DNA of 64,000 nt from Haliclona indistincta (lineage: Eukaryota > Porifera > Demospongiae > Haplosclerida > Chalinidae). The stretch lies in assembly GCA_964017065.1 (NCBI GenBank), contig OZ024787.1, forward strand, positions 8,293,899 through 8,357,898. The letters run 5' to 3'. Shown one piece after another: positions 53,371-64,000 of this stretch. A program made the translations under genes and the position numbers. Below the pieces are notes generated by a model. The model saw nothing but the letters and a program-made list of their open reading frames with translations. It searched no databases and was not told where the DNA came from. Position 1 is the stretch's first letter; the number at the start of each line of letters is the position of its first letter.

Positions 53371-56300
53371 ATGGGTAATGCTGATTGCAGTTTTATTATC
53401 TTTTTGATGCTCAATATCTCATATCTATGCTCAACAAGAGATGTCTACATTCAGCCGTCTGAAAGTGACTACTGTCCTGGTACTCCTTGTTATAACATCA
53501 CTACCTTCGGAAAGTTGGCAGGCAGCTTCTCTAACTCTTTTGGCTTGCTGTCTATTTCTTGGAGGGAACCCACTTGTTGGATCTTCAGGAACTAGTGAAG
53601 TTCATAAACTTGACTAATGCTATGTTTGAAGGCGATGGGAGAATGGAGCAGGGCTTTCATGAGACTGTCTGGCAGTCTACAGTGGTCATCAAGTGTACTG
53701 AACACTCCAGTACTGGTATCGCTTTTGTAGATAGCTGCAACATCACCTTCAAGTACATTACCATCACTAACTGTGGGGCGATGCTAAATATTCCAAAACA
53801 ATTTCATGGTCTTGCTAGTCTGAGCTACATTAACGTTAACAATATCTTCATTGATCATACTTCAGTTCAGAATGGGTCTGGGAGTGGTCTTCTTGTTACA
53901 AAAACATTAAAAGATCTGACAAGCATCGATCATTCCTCATTTGCACAAAATCACGGCGATTATAATGTATTCATCTCACATATCGACCCAAAGAATTGCA
54001 ATTTTAATTTGCTTCTCACGAACTAGAGCACGAAACACGGATTATTAATACAAATTCTTCGTTTGGAAATGGCGGTCTTGCCATTGTTATGTTCCAAAGG
54101 TCTTACGTTACAGCAATAGTACTGGACCATGTTATAGCATACGGCAATAAAGGAAATATTCTCATATCAGCTGCAGCGCAGAAAGTGTCCACTTACAACC
54201 TGACCATCAACAATACTCTAAGTGCGCACGGAACCAGTGCTTTGAAGGTTAATTATTCAGTACAAAGCGAACATTTTCATTGCCATACAACTTTCATTCA
54301 AAGTCCTACAAACATTGTTATAGTCAATAGTAAGTTTATTAACAACAAAATCAGTGATGATTTGCCCATTTACAATTTGACAATCAATAATTCGATTAGT
54401 TCAGGTGCTTACGGTTATGCTCTAGCAACCGATTCATTTCTAACACATTACAAACAGTGTTCGACTGGTCAAATTGCTTTGTCTGATTCCATCATTGCTA
54501 TCATCAACAGCCATTTTAATTACAACAACAACACCAATGCAGTTGTGTCTATAAATGCAATTGATGTTATTTTCACAAAGAGAATAATAATGCAGTCGAC
54601 GGAAATGTGCCACAATATTGGGTATGTGTTAGACTTAAAACATTATTCTTATCGATATCAAACACAATTTTTTGTTACACTTGAAAATTTTATTGCTAAC
54701 AATAGCAATTGTCCTTATCTTGCCAATGGGCCAAGAACAGTCATAAATGCACTTTTTGTCACTAATCTTGTGCTAAACAATGTGAGCATTACTAACAACA
54801 ATATGACTGGATTGGCTGCATTCAACACTGCAGTAGTAGTGAACGGTACATCATTATTCTACAACAACACTGGTATTAATGGAGGTGGACTGACAATGTA
54901 TGCAAATTCTTTTCTTGTGTTTTATGAACATTCAATTCTTAATTTCACTTACAATAGTGCAAAACAAAGAGGAGGAACCATTTTTGTTGATGCTGCATGC
55001 CAGAGTACAATTCTTGTTTTTTCCAATACTCTGATAACACGCTTCCTCAATCAGTGAAAGTAATTATAACAGGAAGCAAAGCAGATATAGCAGGTACTTT
55101 TCTGTATGGAGGAGACATTACAAAATGCAGTTTATTTCGTTCAAATGTAATTTATGGAATGGAGAGCTTTGAAAAACATTTGACTATTCAACACAGACTG
55201 GTCCGTCAGTCATATCATCAGAGCCTACTGATGTCTGCTTCTGTGATGACAACAACACAATAAACTGCTCTCAGGCACAGCTAACAAGGACAGCCTATCC
55301 AGGAGAAGAGATCAATATCTCTGTTGTCACTGTAGGACAACTAAATGGTGTTGTTCCAGGAACACTTCAAATACGACCGCTTGACGATTCAAATGTATCT
55401 ACTTACATGGAATTGTACCAAACACATGCCATGAACTGCACAGTTATTGGACTCAAAGCAGTGCACCAAACATATGCCCTGAATGTGTTTAGCACTGATT
55501 TAGAATCAGTTAGCAAGTTAATGAATGTAATATTGCTTAACTGTCCACTTGGATTTGAAATATCAAACAAAACGAAATCTTGTGATTGTGATCATCATAT
55601 GAGATCCTCTTCCATCACATGTGATGTTACCACTAACACAATAACTCGACAAGGCGATATCTGGATTGGCAATATCAGTGATTGTGTGATACATTCAAAT
55701 TGTCCATTTGACTACTGCAACACAGCACAGGTCAGCTTCTCTCTCACTGATCCTGATCCCCAGTGTGCTCTCAACAGGACTGGAATATTGTGTGGCAAGT
55801 GTCAGGATGGGCTCAGTCTTGCTTTGGGATCCAACAACTGTATTCAATGTCCTCAATTCTCGTACCTTGCTCTGATCATTCCCTTTGCTGCTGCTGGGTT
55901 TGGTTTGGTAGCTCTTCTGATGGTTTTGAACTTGACAGTCTCCATTGGTACCATCAATGGGCTCATATACTATGCCAATATTGTCAAGATAAGTGAGAGC
56001 ACTGGTATCTTCTTTCCTAGTGGTCCTATTCCAGTACTGAGTCAGTTCATTGCTTGGCTTAATCTTGATCTCGGTGTTGAAACATGCTTTTATCGCGGCA
56101 TGACAAGCTATACTAAGATGTGGCTACAGTTTGCATTCCCCCTCTACATATGGTTCATCATAGCCACCATCATAGTCCTGTGTCGCTACTCCACATGGCT
56201 GTCCAACAAGATTGGAGGCAATGTGGTGCAGGTACTTGCTACTCTCATCTTGCTCTCGTTTACAAAGATCTTTCGCACAGCCGTTCTCGCAATAAAGTTC

Positions 56301-57071
56301 AAAACATTAAGTTGTGTTAATGGAAATGCAAACACAAGTGATCCAATTGTAGTATGGTACATGGATGGTAATGTTCCATATTTATCACCGGAACATGCAG
56401 TACTAATGGTAGCAGCTGTGTTGTTTCTACTTCTTGCTATTCCTTATACACTTGCTTTACTATGTGATGCTTTGATTGAGAAATATTTTACTAGAAATAT
56501 GTTTTTTGTTAGATGGTGGATCAAGTTGAAGCCTTTTGTTGATGCCTACCATGGGCCTTACAAGGATAACTGTCGGTTTTGGACAGGTCTTTTGCTCCTG
56601 GTTCGTATGTCATTTACACTAGTATCTCTTCTTTTGGATATGCTTGGTACCCTGCTCTTTATAACAACTAGCACTGTCATGCTTTTGTCACTTATGGTCA
56701 CTTTCGAAGGGGTTTATCAGAAAAAGTACCTGAATAATTTGGAATTTTTTTCATATTTTAATCTTGTTTTACTTTCTGCTCTTGCTGCTGTGTATCAGAA
56801 TAGCGAGAATCAAATGCAGTTGATCACTATTATCAGTGTGAGTATTGCTCTTGCTTTGTTTTGTGGAATTCTGTTGTTCCATGTCGTAATTCGTTCGAAA
56901 GAATTAAAAAAACTGGCCCATGAGAAATTTGGTCGTCATTCAAGAGCTGAGGTTTCATTTCTTTTACAAGATGAAGGTAACATTGTTGAGCAACATGTTC
57001 AACCAACTGCATCTGAAGTGTGCCTTAGAAGAGAATCTTTGATATATTCTCAAAATGAAATACAATTGTAG
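53371..57071 (+). pseudogene. Array member 5, chimeric and frameshifted
   Basis: It starts with B-type MGNADCSFIIF. It loses 1 nt near 53550 (after NSFGLL) and shifts again near 54010 (after PKNCN). It gains 2 nt near 54997 (gctgCAtgcc) and loses 1 nt near 55167. From about 55170 to 57071 the frame is open and encodes the Cys-rich module, all membrane segments and the LRRESLIYSQN tail (554 aa from 55407). The ectodomain is a patchwork. A B-like YNLTINNTLSAHGTS...IVNSKF unit is joined near 54360 to an A-like YNLTINNSISSGAYGYALA unit, so one beta-helix block is present twice. Confidence 0.88.
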
Positions 57072-57480
57072 CAAAGTAATCAATAATAATGACTTAGTCT
57101 ATTGTTTAATTTTAGTTGCGCTGTTTGTAGATAGTTTTATGATTTGCTACCATTTTGACTCAGGTATACTTGTAATTTTATGTGATATTATGATGTATCT
57201 ACTATGTTCTCCACTGAGTCATTGATAAACCCCTGTGTTCCATTATTTTGCAAACTTTTAATTTGTTCTTTTTCTTGCTATATCCATTTCTTTAGTAACA
57301 GCTATTCACTTAGTGTATACAAGCATTTACAAATTTACAGTGTTTTTAATAATCTGTGTATAGTGCCCTAAAGAATAAGATTATCAATACAAAAATGTTT
57401 ATCCCATAATGCAACCTTTTGCTAAAAAATAATGACAGCATAAAATGAACAGTTTTGCTCTAAGCTAACAGTTAACCAGC
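57072..57480. other. Spacer with B-type 5' flank
   Basis: Divergent 3' flank followed by the TTTGCTCTAAGCTAACAGTT 5' flank; no gene was seen. Confidence 0.5.
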
Positions 57481-60190
57481 AAGGCTAATGCTGACTGCTG
57501 TATCGTTATTTTTTTGACGCTCAATATCTCATGTTTCTGCTCAACAAGAGATGTCTACATTCAGCCGTCTGAAGGTGAGCACTGTCCTGGTACTCCTTGC
57601 TACAACATCAACACTTTTGGTAAGATGGCTGACAACTTCTCCAACTCTTCTGGCTTGGTTGTTCATTTCTTGGAGGGAACTCACTTGTTGGATCTTCAGG
57701 AACTCGTGTTGTTCACAAACTTGTCTAATGCTGTGTTTGAAGGTGATGGTAGAATGGAGCAGGGCTTTCATGAGACTGTCTGGCAGTCTACAGTGGTCAT
57801 CATGTGTACTAAACACTCCAGTACTGGTATCAAGTTTGTTAATGGTTTCAACATCACTTTGAGGTACATCACTATCACCGACTGTGAATGAAATATACCA
57901 AAACTCTTTCATTGTCTTACTAGTTTGAGCTATGTTGATGTTAGCAACATCATCATTGAACATGTTTCAGTTCAGAACGGGTCAGGGAGTGGTCTTTTAG
58001 TTACAACAGATCTGACAATTATCTCATTTGCACTAAAATTATGGCGATTGAGGAATAACTGATAATTTTTATTGGCCCAAAAATTGCACAATTGCTTCTC
58101 ACGAACTAGAGCACGAAACATGGATTAATAATACAAATTCATCTTTTAGAAATGGCGGTCCGGTCTTGTCATTGTTATGTTCCAAAGGTCTTATATTGCA
58201 GCAATAGTACTATAGACCATGTTATAGCATACAACAATAAAGGATCATAGGCGGGAAATATTCTCTTATCAGCCGCAGCGCCGAAAGTGTCCACTTGCAA
58301 CCTGACCATGAACACTATACTCTAAGTGTGCATGCTTTGCAAAGCGAACATTATTGCTTTGATTCAAAATACTATATACTCACTATTGTAATAGTGAGGT
58401 TTACTATAGAGACAACATCAGTGACGATTTTGTAGTGAGCATTTCCTTTATCAGCAAGAAGTTTGTAACTCCTATCATGATAGAATCAACTGAGATCTAG
58501 TTGTCACAACATTAGATCTCAGTGGATTAAAGTTGTATCTTGTATCTCGTTCTTATCAAATTTAACTGCTTGTCACACTGCAAAACTTAATTTTAAGGAA
58601 CAATAGTCACGCTTCGAACAGAATCATAGATCCACCATCCACTTTAGCCGCAAAATACGTCACTAATCTAGAATTACTGAAAAAATTAATGTCACAAAAA
58701 AATTAATGTCAATTACAAACAACATCATGACTGGACTAGAAATTATATTTTTTCAAGCTTTATAAAACACAACTACAATTCCAGTGAACCGCAATGTCAT
58801 ATCCAAGTTGTCTAGCTACTTCTTCCGTCCAATGATTACAGTTATACTTTGAGCCATAGCTTGCTCCATCGCTGGCATAAAATGCAGCGTCGTAAACTTC
58901 ATCCAAAGTATGTTCTCCTAAAGTCATACAGTCTTGTCCACAAATCCTCGAACAGGCATAAAATTCACTGCCGAGTCTTGTCCACAAATCCTCGAACAGG
59001 CATAAAATTCACTGCCGTGATTACCCCATTCGTATACGACCCATTTATCCTTGGAAGGGCAATCAACGACAATACAGTGGTGAACACCTAAACCAAGAGC
59101 AACCCAAATACGACAAGAATGTACTCGTACAGTTCCTCTCGTGTCTCCAGTGTACCATGAAGGATCAGAATACGTTGTACTTGCGGCAATGGCTTTACAA
59201 GACGATGAACCCATGTTGTAGGCGCCACTAGAAACCTTCACGTGACAGACAGAGAAAACTATTTTGCTTAGGTCATGAAACGCCACATGACGTTGCATCC
59301 GGTGCTCCAAGATTTCAAGATTAAAGGCTGTGTAGTGCAGGTACTTGCTACTCTCATCTTTCTCTCATTTACAAAGATCTTTCGCACAGTAATCCTTGTA
59401 ATAAATAAATTTTACAAGCTTATCTTGTGTCAATAGCAATGTCGGTAAGTACGGTATATGGACGGTATAGGCGGTAATGTTTGATATTAATTTTATCGCA
59501 ATGGCATGCGGTACTGTTTACAGCAGCAGGGATATTTATAGTTCTTGCTATTCCCTACACAGTTGCCTTACTTTGTGATGCTTTGATTGAGAAATATCTC
59601 ACTAGGAGTAATATATTTGTTAGACAGTGGATCAAGATTGGTTTAAACTTTTTGTTAATGCCTACCATGGACCTTAAAAGGACAACTGTCGGTTTTGGAC
59701 TGGTCTATTGCTCCTGGTTCGTATGTCATTTACACTAGTATCTCGTATCTCTTCTATTGGATATGCTTGGTACCCTGATCTTCATAACAACTAGCACCAT
59801 TATGTTTTTGTCTGTCATTGTCACTTTAAACGGGGTTTATCGGAAAAAGTATCTAAATACTTTGGAATGCTACTCTTATTTTAATCTTGTTTTACTGTCT
59901 GCTCTTGCTGCTGTGTATCAGAATAATGAGGATTCAAAACAAGTCATCTCTATTATCAGTGTGAGTGTTGCTCTTGCTTACTTCTGTGGAATTCTGTAGT
60001 TCCACATTTTTCTTCATTTTTGTCGTACTGAAGAATTCAAGTAGAAAGCCCTCAAGAAATTTAGTTCTCATTCAAGAGGTGAATCTTCATGGCTTTTAGA
60101 TGATAAAGGTAGTATGATTAAGCAACTTGTTGAACCTACTGAGTCCGAAGTGTGCCTTAGAAGAGAATCTCTGATTTGTTCTCAAAATTA
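57481..60190 (+). pseudogene. Array member 6 (B-type), start codon lost and heavily degraded
   Basis: The family ATG is AAG here (57481). The N-terminal region is well kept to 57889, where TGA follows ITITDCE. Ectodomain remnants run to about 58740. They are followed by a broken antisense gene (58760-59214), then the C-terminal region 59330-60190 with indels and stops (TAG at 59997 in GIL*, TAG at 60041). It shares the antisense insertion and its joins with array member 4, so the two descend from one rearranged copy. Confidence 0.9.
58760..59214 (-). pseudogene. Second copy of the antisense papain-like gene, broken by a 44-bp duplication
   Basis: It begins MGSSSCKA and carries LGVHHCIVVDC and the NCNHWTEEVARQLG motif. 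A 44-bp direct duplication (58930-58973 and 58974-59017) shifts the frame in the FYACSRICGQD region, separating the His half from the Cys half. Confidence 0.85.
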
Positions 60191-60208
60191 ACTTTAACGT
60201 TAACTAAT

Positions 60209-60232
60209 TATCATTGCCGATCGGCAATGATA
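60209..60232. repeat. Perfect 24-bp palindrome at the insertion edge
   Basis: TATCATTGCCGA and its exact complement with no spacer, sitting where array similarity ends. It could be a residual transposon terminus. Confidence 0.7.
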
Positions 60233-60573
60233 TGTAGGGATGACCTCGAATTAAGATGGCGGCTACTCATGTTGAAAATGGGTTTTCGCACATATCTCTA
60301 TTACTATACATCTATACTGCATTTTAACTATCTCTAAGTGACTCTGAAGTGTAAGCGCTTGTAGGACGTCTATTAAAGTCGCCGGGACTGCTTGCTTGAC
60401 GACGAAAATCAAGACAGAGATAATTTGCAGATCTTCGCTGTTATAGCATTTCTCAAGATTCTAGACATCTAGGATTGATCAGGCGATTGTTCTGAGCCAG
60501 AAAATACCTTTGGCGAAGCTGGCAGACGTTTCTAAAGTGGTAAACTGAAATCGCCGCCCACGCGAATTGTTCA

Positions 60574-61797
60574 TCTTCTTTCTTCTTCTTCTTCTTCTTC
60601 TTCTTCTTCTTCTTCTTCTTCTTCTTCTTCTTCTTCTTCTTCTTCTTCTTCTTCTTCTTCTTCTTCTTCTTCTTCTTCTTCTTCTTCTTCTTCTTCTTCT
60701 TCTTCTTCTTCTTCTTCTTCTTCTTCTTCTTCTTCTTCTTCTTCTTCTTCTTCTTCTTCTTCTTCTTCTTCTTCTTCTTCTTCTTCTTCTTCTTCTTCTT
60801 CTTCTTCTTCTTCTTCTTCTTCTTCTTCTTCTTCTTCTTCTTCTTCTTCTTCTTCTTCTTCTTCTTCTTCTTCTTCTTCTTCTTCTTCTTCTTCTTCTTC
60901 TTCTTCTTCTTCTTCTTCTTCTTCTTCTTCTTCTTCTTCTTCTTCTTCTTCTTCTTCTTCTTCTTCTTCTTCTTCTTCTTCTTCTTCTTCTTCTTCTTCT
61001 TCTTCTTCTTCTTCTTCTTCTTCTTCTTCTTCTTCTTCTTCTTCTTCTTCTTCTTCTTCTTCTTCTTCTTCTTCTTCTTCTTCTTCTTCTTCTTCTTCTT
61101 CTTCTTCTTCTTCTTCTTCTTCTTCTTCTTCTTCTTCTTCTTCTTCTTCTTCTTCTTCTTCTTCTTCTTCTTCTTCTTCTTCTTCTTCTTCTTCTTCTTC
61201 TTCTTCTTCTTCTTCTTCTTCTTCTTCTTCTTCTTCTTCTTCTTCTTCTTCTTCTTCTTCTTCTTCTTCTTCTTCTTCTTCTTCTTCTTCTTCTTCTTCT
61301 TCTTCTTCTTTTCTTCTTCTTCTTCTTCTTCTTCTTCTTCTTCTTCTTCTTCTTCTTCTTCTTCTTCTTCTTCTTCTTCTTCTTCTTCTTCTTCTTCTTC
61401 TTCTTCTTCTTCTTCTTCTTCTTCTTCTTCTTCTTCTTCTTCTTCTTCTTCTTCTTCTTCTTCTTCTTCTTCTTCTTCTTCTTCTTTTTCTTCTTCTTCT
61501 TCTTCTTCTTCTTCTTCTTCTTCTTCTTCTTCCTTCTTCTTCTTCTTCTTCTTCTTCTTCTTCTTCTTCTTCTTCTTCTTCTTCTTCTTCTTCTTCTTCT
61601 TCTTCTTCTTCTTCTTCTTCTTCTTCTTCTTCTTCTTCTTCTTCTTCTTCTTCTTCTTCTTCTTCTTCTTCTTCTTCTTCTTCTTCTTCTTCTTCTTCTT
61701 CTTCTTCTTCTTCTTCTTCTTCTTCTTCTTCTTCTTCTTCTTCTTCTTCTTCTTCTTCTTCTTCTTCTTCTTCTTCTTCTTCTTCTTCTTCTTCTTT
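60574..61797. repeat. Giant (TTC)n / (GAA)n microsatellite, about 1.2 kb
   Basis: About 400 TTC units with few interruptions (near 61309, 61485 and 61531). The length in the assembly may not be exact. Confidence 0.98.
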
Positions 61798-62670
61798 GAC
61801 AAGCATAGCGCTGTCATGAGTGAACGAATCACTACCAAACCTGCACCATCGCATGTGTATATATCAGGGTTAGTGCACTTACTTCTTAGATAGGCATCAA
61901 ACACTACTAGAAGCGAGTAATCCTTGAAAAACATGGTTTTTGGACCGTTTTGGACTAGCGACTTCATTAATTAACCCTCTTGTCGCTTCTTATCATTAAC
62001 TCCGCCCACATCGGGTTTGCAGCTATCTCGCTACTGCGTTTTGTCTCTGCTCTGGACGCTTCAGCGCGCAAGCCAGAGGTATGAAAATGTGTCTAAACCA
62101 GTACTATACCCTAAATAACACTGATCTGTTCATTAACGCTTCAGATGGCGGGTTAAAGCTGACTTACACAGACGTGAACAACTGAGTATTCTAGCCTGCT
62201 TACCGGCAGCAAGATTCTATGCACAGTAAGGTTCCTACACTACGCAGCGTAAGTTGCAAAGGACTAGAAGCCTCTGTGAGTGTGATATTGACATCAACAA
62301 GATTCTACTAGGCGTGCTCCTACTATTTAGGCTCGCAGCATCATGAATTGCCAGTACTAGTGCTAGTCTCTTCTTCATCCATTACAATACTAACAAGTAT
62401 CATGTTGTCAAATCATACCTGGACTTGACATTATGCTGTCTGCGTCCTCAACCTCTTTAACTATTTTAAACCTTTCAATGAATGATTATTCTTGTGATTG
62501 GTAATATTAAACATTTAAACCACACTCCTTACTCAGAGGCTGTGCACGTTCACATCTCTGCTAGACTAGTATCTATATACTCCTCACAGATATGTAATAA
62601 TGAAATAACATCTAACATAGAATACTACTAATAAGTTCAAACTGATAGTGATCAAAAAAGTAACAGGAAC

Positions 62671-63254
62671 AAGTAAAGTAAAAAATTTTAATAAAAAACT
62701 GAAAAGTGTAGGGATGACTCTTAAAAAAGGAAAGGAACAAGATGGGATGATGCTTGCAAAAGTAAAGGAACAAGATGGAATAATGCTTGCAAATGTAAAA
62801 GTCCCAAGTATCCCTACATCAGCGGCTTGAAGGAGGACGCAGTCCGATGGAGTAATTGACGGTTGTGAATAACTAGAGGTATCTGTGTTTGGAGGACGCA
62901 GTCCGATGAAGTAATTGACGGTTGTATATAACTAGAGGTATCTGTGTTTAGGAGGATGCAGTCCGATGAAGTAGTTGACAGTTTTAAATTAGCTGCAGGT
63001 AGCTGTGTTTGGAGGACGCAGTCCGATGAAGTATTTGACGGTTATAAAAGGTATAGGAAGAGGATTCCGCATTTGTCAGTAGCACGTCGTCGCAGCAAGC
63101 CGCTGATGTAGGGATACTTGGGACTTTTACATTTGCAAGCATTATTCCATCTTGTTCCTTTACTTTTGCAAGCATCATCCCATCTTGTTCCTTTCCTTTT
63201 TTAAGAGTCATCCCTACACTTTTCAGTTTTTTATTAAAATTTTTTACTTTACTT
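62671..63254. mobile_element. 584-bp foldback element with 158-bp terminal inverted repeats
   Basis: Arms 62671-62828 and 63097-63254 are near-perfect complements, ending AAGTAAAGTAAAAAATTTT and AAGCCGCTG inward. The core has about four 60-bp tandem repeats. There is no transposase. It is a foldback/MITE-type element. Confidence 0.88.
62832..63050. repeat. Four tandem 60-bp repeats inside the foldback
   Basis: Units start at 62832, 62891, 62951 and 63011 with GGAGGACGCAGTCCGATG (the third has GGATG). Each contains the short inverted repeat GGACGCAGTCC. Confidence 0.88.
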
Positions 63255-63490
63255 TTTAAATATGGTTTGTACGTTGGTACTTCGACTACATTTATGCATG
63301 TAGTTGCTTTTGGCCTTTTTTAACAACTCTTCATGATTGCAAAAATTTTAATCAAATAGAGTCATTGAAACAATTTCCATGTGATCACCTGTGTTCTGGC
63401 TAATTATTGGAAACTTTTTAGGTTGTTATTTCCCTATTATATCCATTTTTTTAGTGACAGCTATTCACTTAGTGTATAACAAATTTACAG

Positions 63491-63523
63491 TGAGCGCGGT
63501 AAGAAGGCTTCTTACCGCGCTCA
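63491..63523. repeat. 33-bp hairpin with 16-bp perfect arms
   Basis: TGAGCGCGGTAAGAAG, one spacer base, then the exact complement. A degenerate version lies at 50693-50724 in the same relative position upstream of array member 4. Confidence 0.85.
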
Positions 63524-63559
63524 CTCTCATTATGCGCTCCTGGCTAACAGTTAACCAGC

Positions 63560-64000
63560 ATGGCTAATGCTGATCGCAGTATTATTGTTTTTTTTATGCT
63601 CAATATCTCATGTCTACAGCTGCAGTTTGCAAGTTGGTTGTCATAGTCAATGCTTGAAGTGTGGTTAAGCCACACCTGATTTGTGTAATACAGGGAAGCC
63701 CTGTATTAGTGTTATAACAGGCTAACCACTCATTCAACTATCCAAGCATTGACTATAAAAACCAACTTGCAAATTGCAGTATAATGCTCAATAAGAGATG
63801 TCTACATTCAGCCGTCTGAAAGTGAGCACTGTCCTGGTACTCCTTGTTACATCAACAATTTTGGTGAGATGGCTAATAGCAGCTAACTCTTGGCTTGGTT
63901 GCTCATTTCTTGGAGGGAATTCACTTGTTGGGTCTTCGTTGTGTCACTAACTTGACTAATGCTGTGTTTGAAGGTGATGGGAGAATGGAGCAGGGGTTTC
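63560..64000 (+). pseudogene. Array member 7 (B-type), runs off the right edge
   Basis: The ATG at 63560 is followed by signal-peptide codons interrupted by the 163-bp MITE, then degraded N-terminal codons (GEMANSS, stop-containing). It matches array member 4 (50761-51240) throughout, including the MITE position, so the two are duplicates. Confidence 0.85.
63617..63779. mobile_element. 163-bp palindromic MITE (copy 2)
   Basis: Same element as 50821-50980 with both arms intact (CAGTTTGCAAGTTGGTTGTC...ACCAACTTGCAAATTGC). Flanked by TA. Confidence 0.87.

Larger units (their letters stand above)
60191..63257. other. About 3-kb insertion in the 3' flank of array member 6
   Basis: The common 3' flank (AACTTTAACGTTAACTAA then ATATGGTTTGTAC) is split here: family similarity stops near 60207 and resumes near 63257. 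The insertion contains a 24-bp palindrome, the TTC microsatellite, about 870 bp of unrecognised sequence (61798-62670) and a foldback element. Open frames over the microsatellite are artefacts. Confidence 0.75.

Noticed and set aside
60249..60330. Short frame MAATHVENGFSH after AAGATGGCGGC
   Set aside because: Kozak-like context but only about 23 codons, with no exon partner or homology.
60453..61967. Long open frames of 400-500 residues of poly-Lys, poly-Glu and poly-Leu
   Set aside because: They are translations of the TTC/GAA microsatellite in different frames.

Overview
This window is animal nuclear DNA, most likely from a sponge (demosponge-like). The genes are intron-rich with GT...AG introns. 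Several are clear one-to-one animal genes: NUBP1, TVP23, two ADAP/centaurin-alpha Arf-GAPs, NAT9 and eEF2K. The left edge carries a RING/TRAF signalling gene with death-fold-like modules, and the right half is a tandem array of a lineage-specific multi-pass membrane protein with a beta-helix ectodomain. The sponge assignment is an inference from gene content, not proven. Many automatic open frames start with TTG or GTG or are microsatellite translations and are not genes. I saw no rRNA, tRNA or CRISPR.

Left half (1-35 kb). A TRAF-type RING protein (+) enters from the left edge and is followed by a decayed copy of its own first exon. Then come a five-finger C2H2 zinc-finger gene (-), a 200-N assembly gap, and the last six exons of NUBP1 (+), whose ATP-binding first half is missing. 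Next, four closely packed genes lie on the minus strand. In transcription order they are NAT9, ADAP copy B, ADAP copy A and TVP23. NAT9 is head-to-head with eEF2K (+), with only 81 bp between the two start codons. Introns and gaps hold foldback elements and long GA, TGAG, ACTC and CCCT microsatellites. Exon boundaries were worked out by hand and all close in phase.

Right half (35-64 kb). A tandem family of single-exon genes encodes a signal peptide, a long N-glycosylated right-handed beta-helix-like ectodomain, a Cys-rich module, about 8-9 membrane segments and a conserved tail with an RRESL motif. Only one member (37964-41497) is open throughout. The neighbour at 41862-45423 has a single 2-nt frameshift. 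The others are broken by frameshifts, stops, a lost start codon, a MITE in the signal-peptide codons, nested DNA transposons, or an embedded antisense gene. Two upstream decayed fragments and one copy running off the right edge bring the array to at least nine units. It looks like a birth-and-death gene cluster.

The most unusual items are these. (1) The array itself, a surface-receptor-like family of unknown function. (2) A small antisense gene with an N-myristoylation-like start and an NC-x-HW motif suggestive of permuted papain-like (LRAT/PPPDE/NlpC) folds, duplicated inside two pseudogenes. (3) A 16-nt apparent intron in NAT9. (4) A TTAA-flanked element nested in a TA-flanked element that may carry a captured exon. 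(5) A 584-bp foldback with 158-bp arms and a 1.2-kb TTC microsatellite, both inside a 3-kb insertion.
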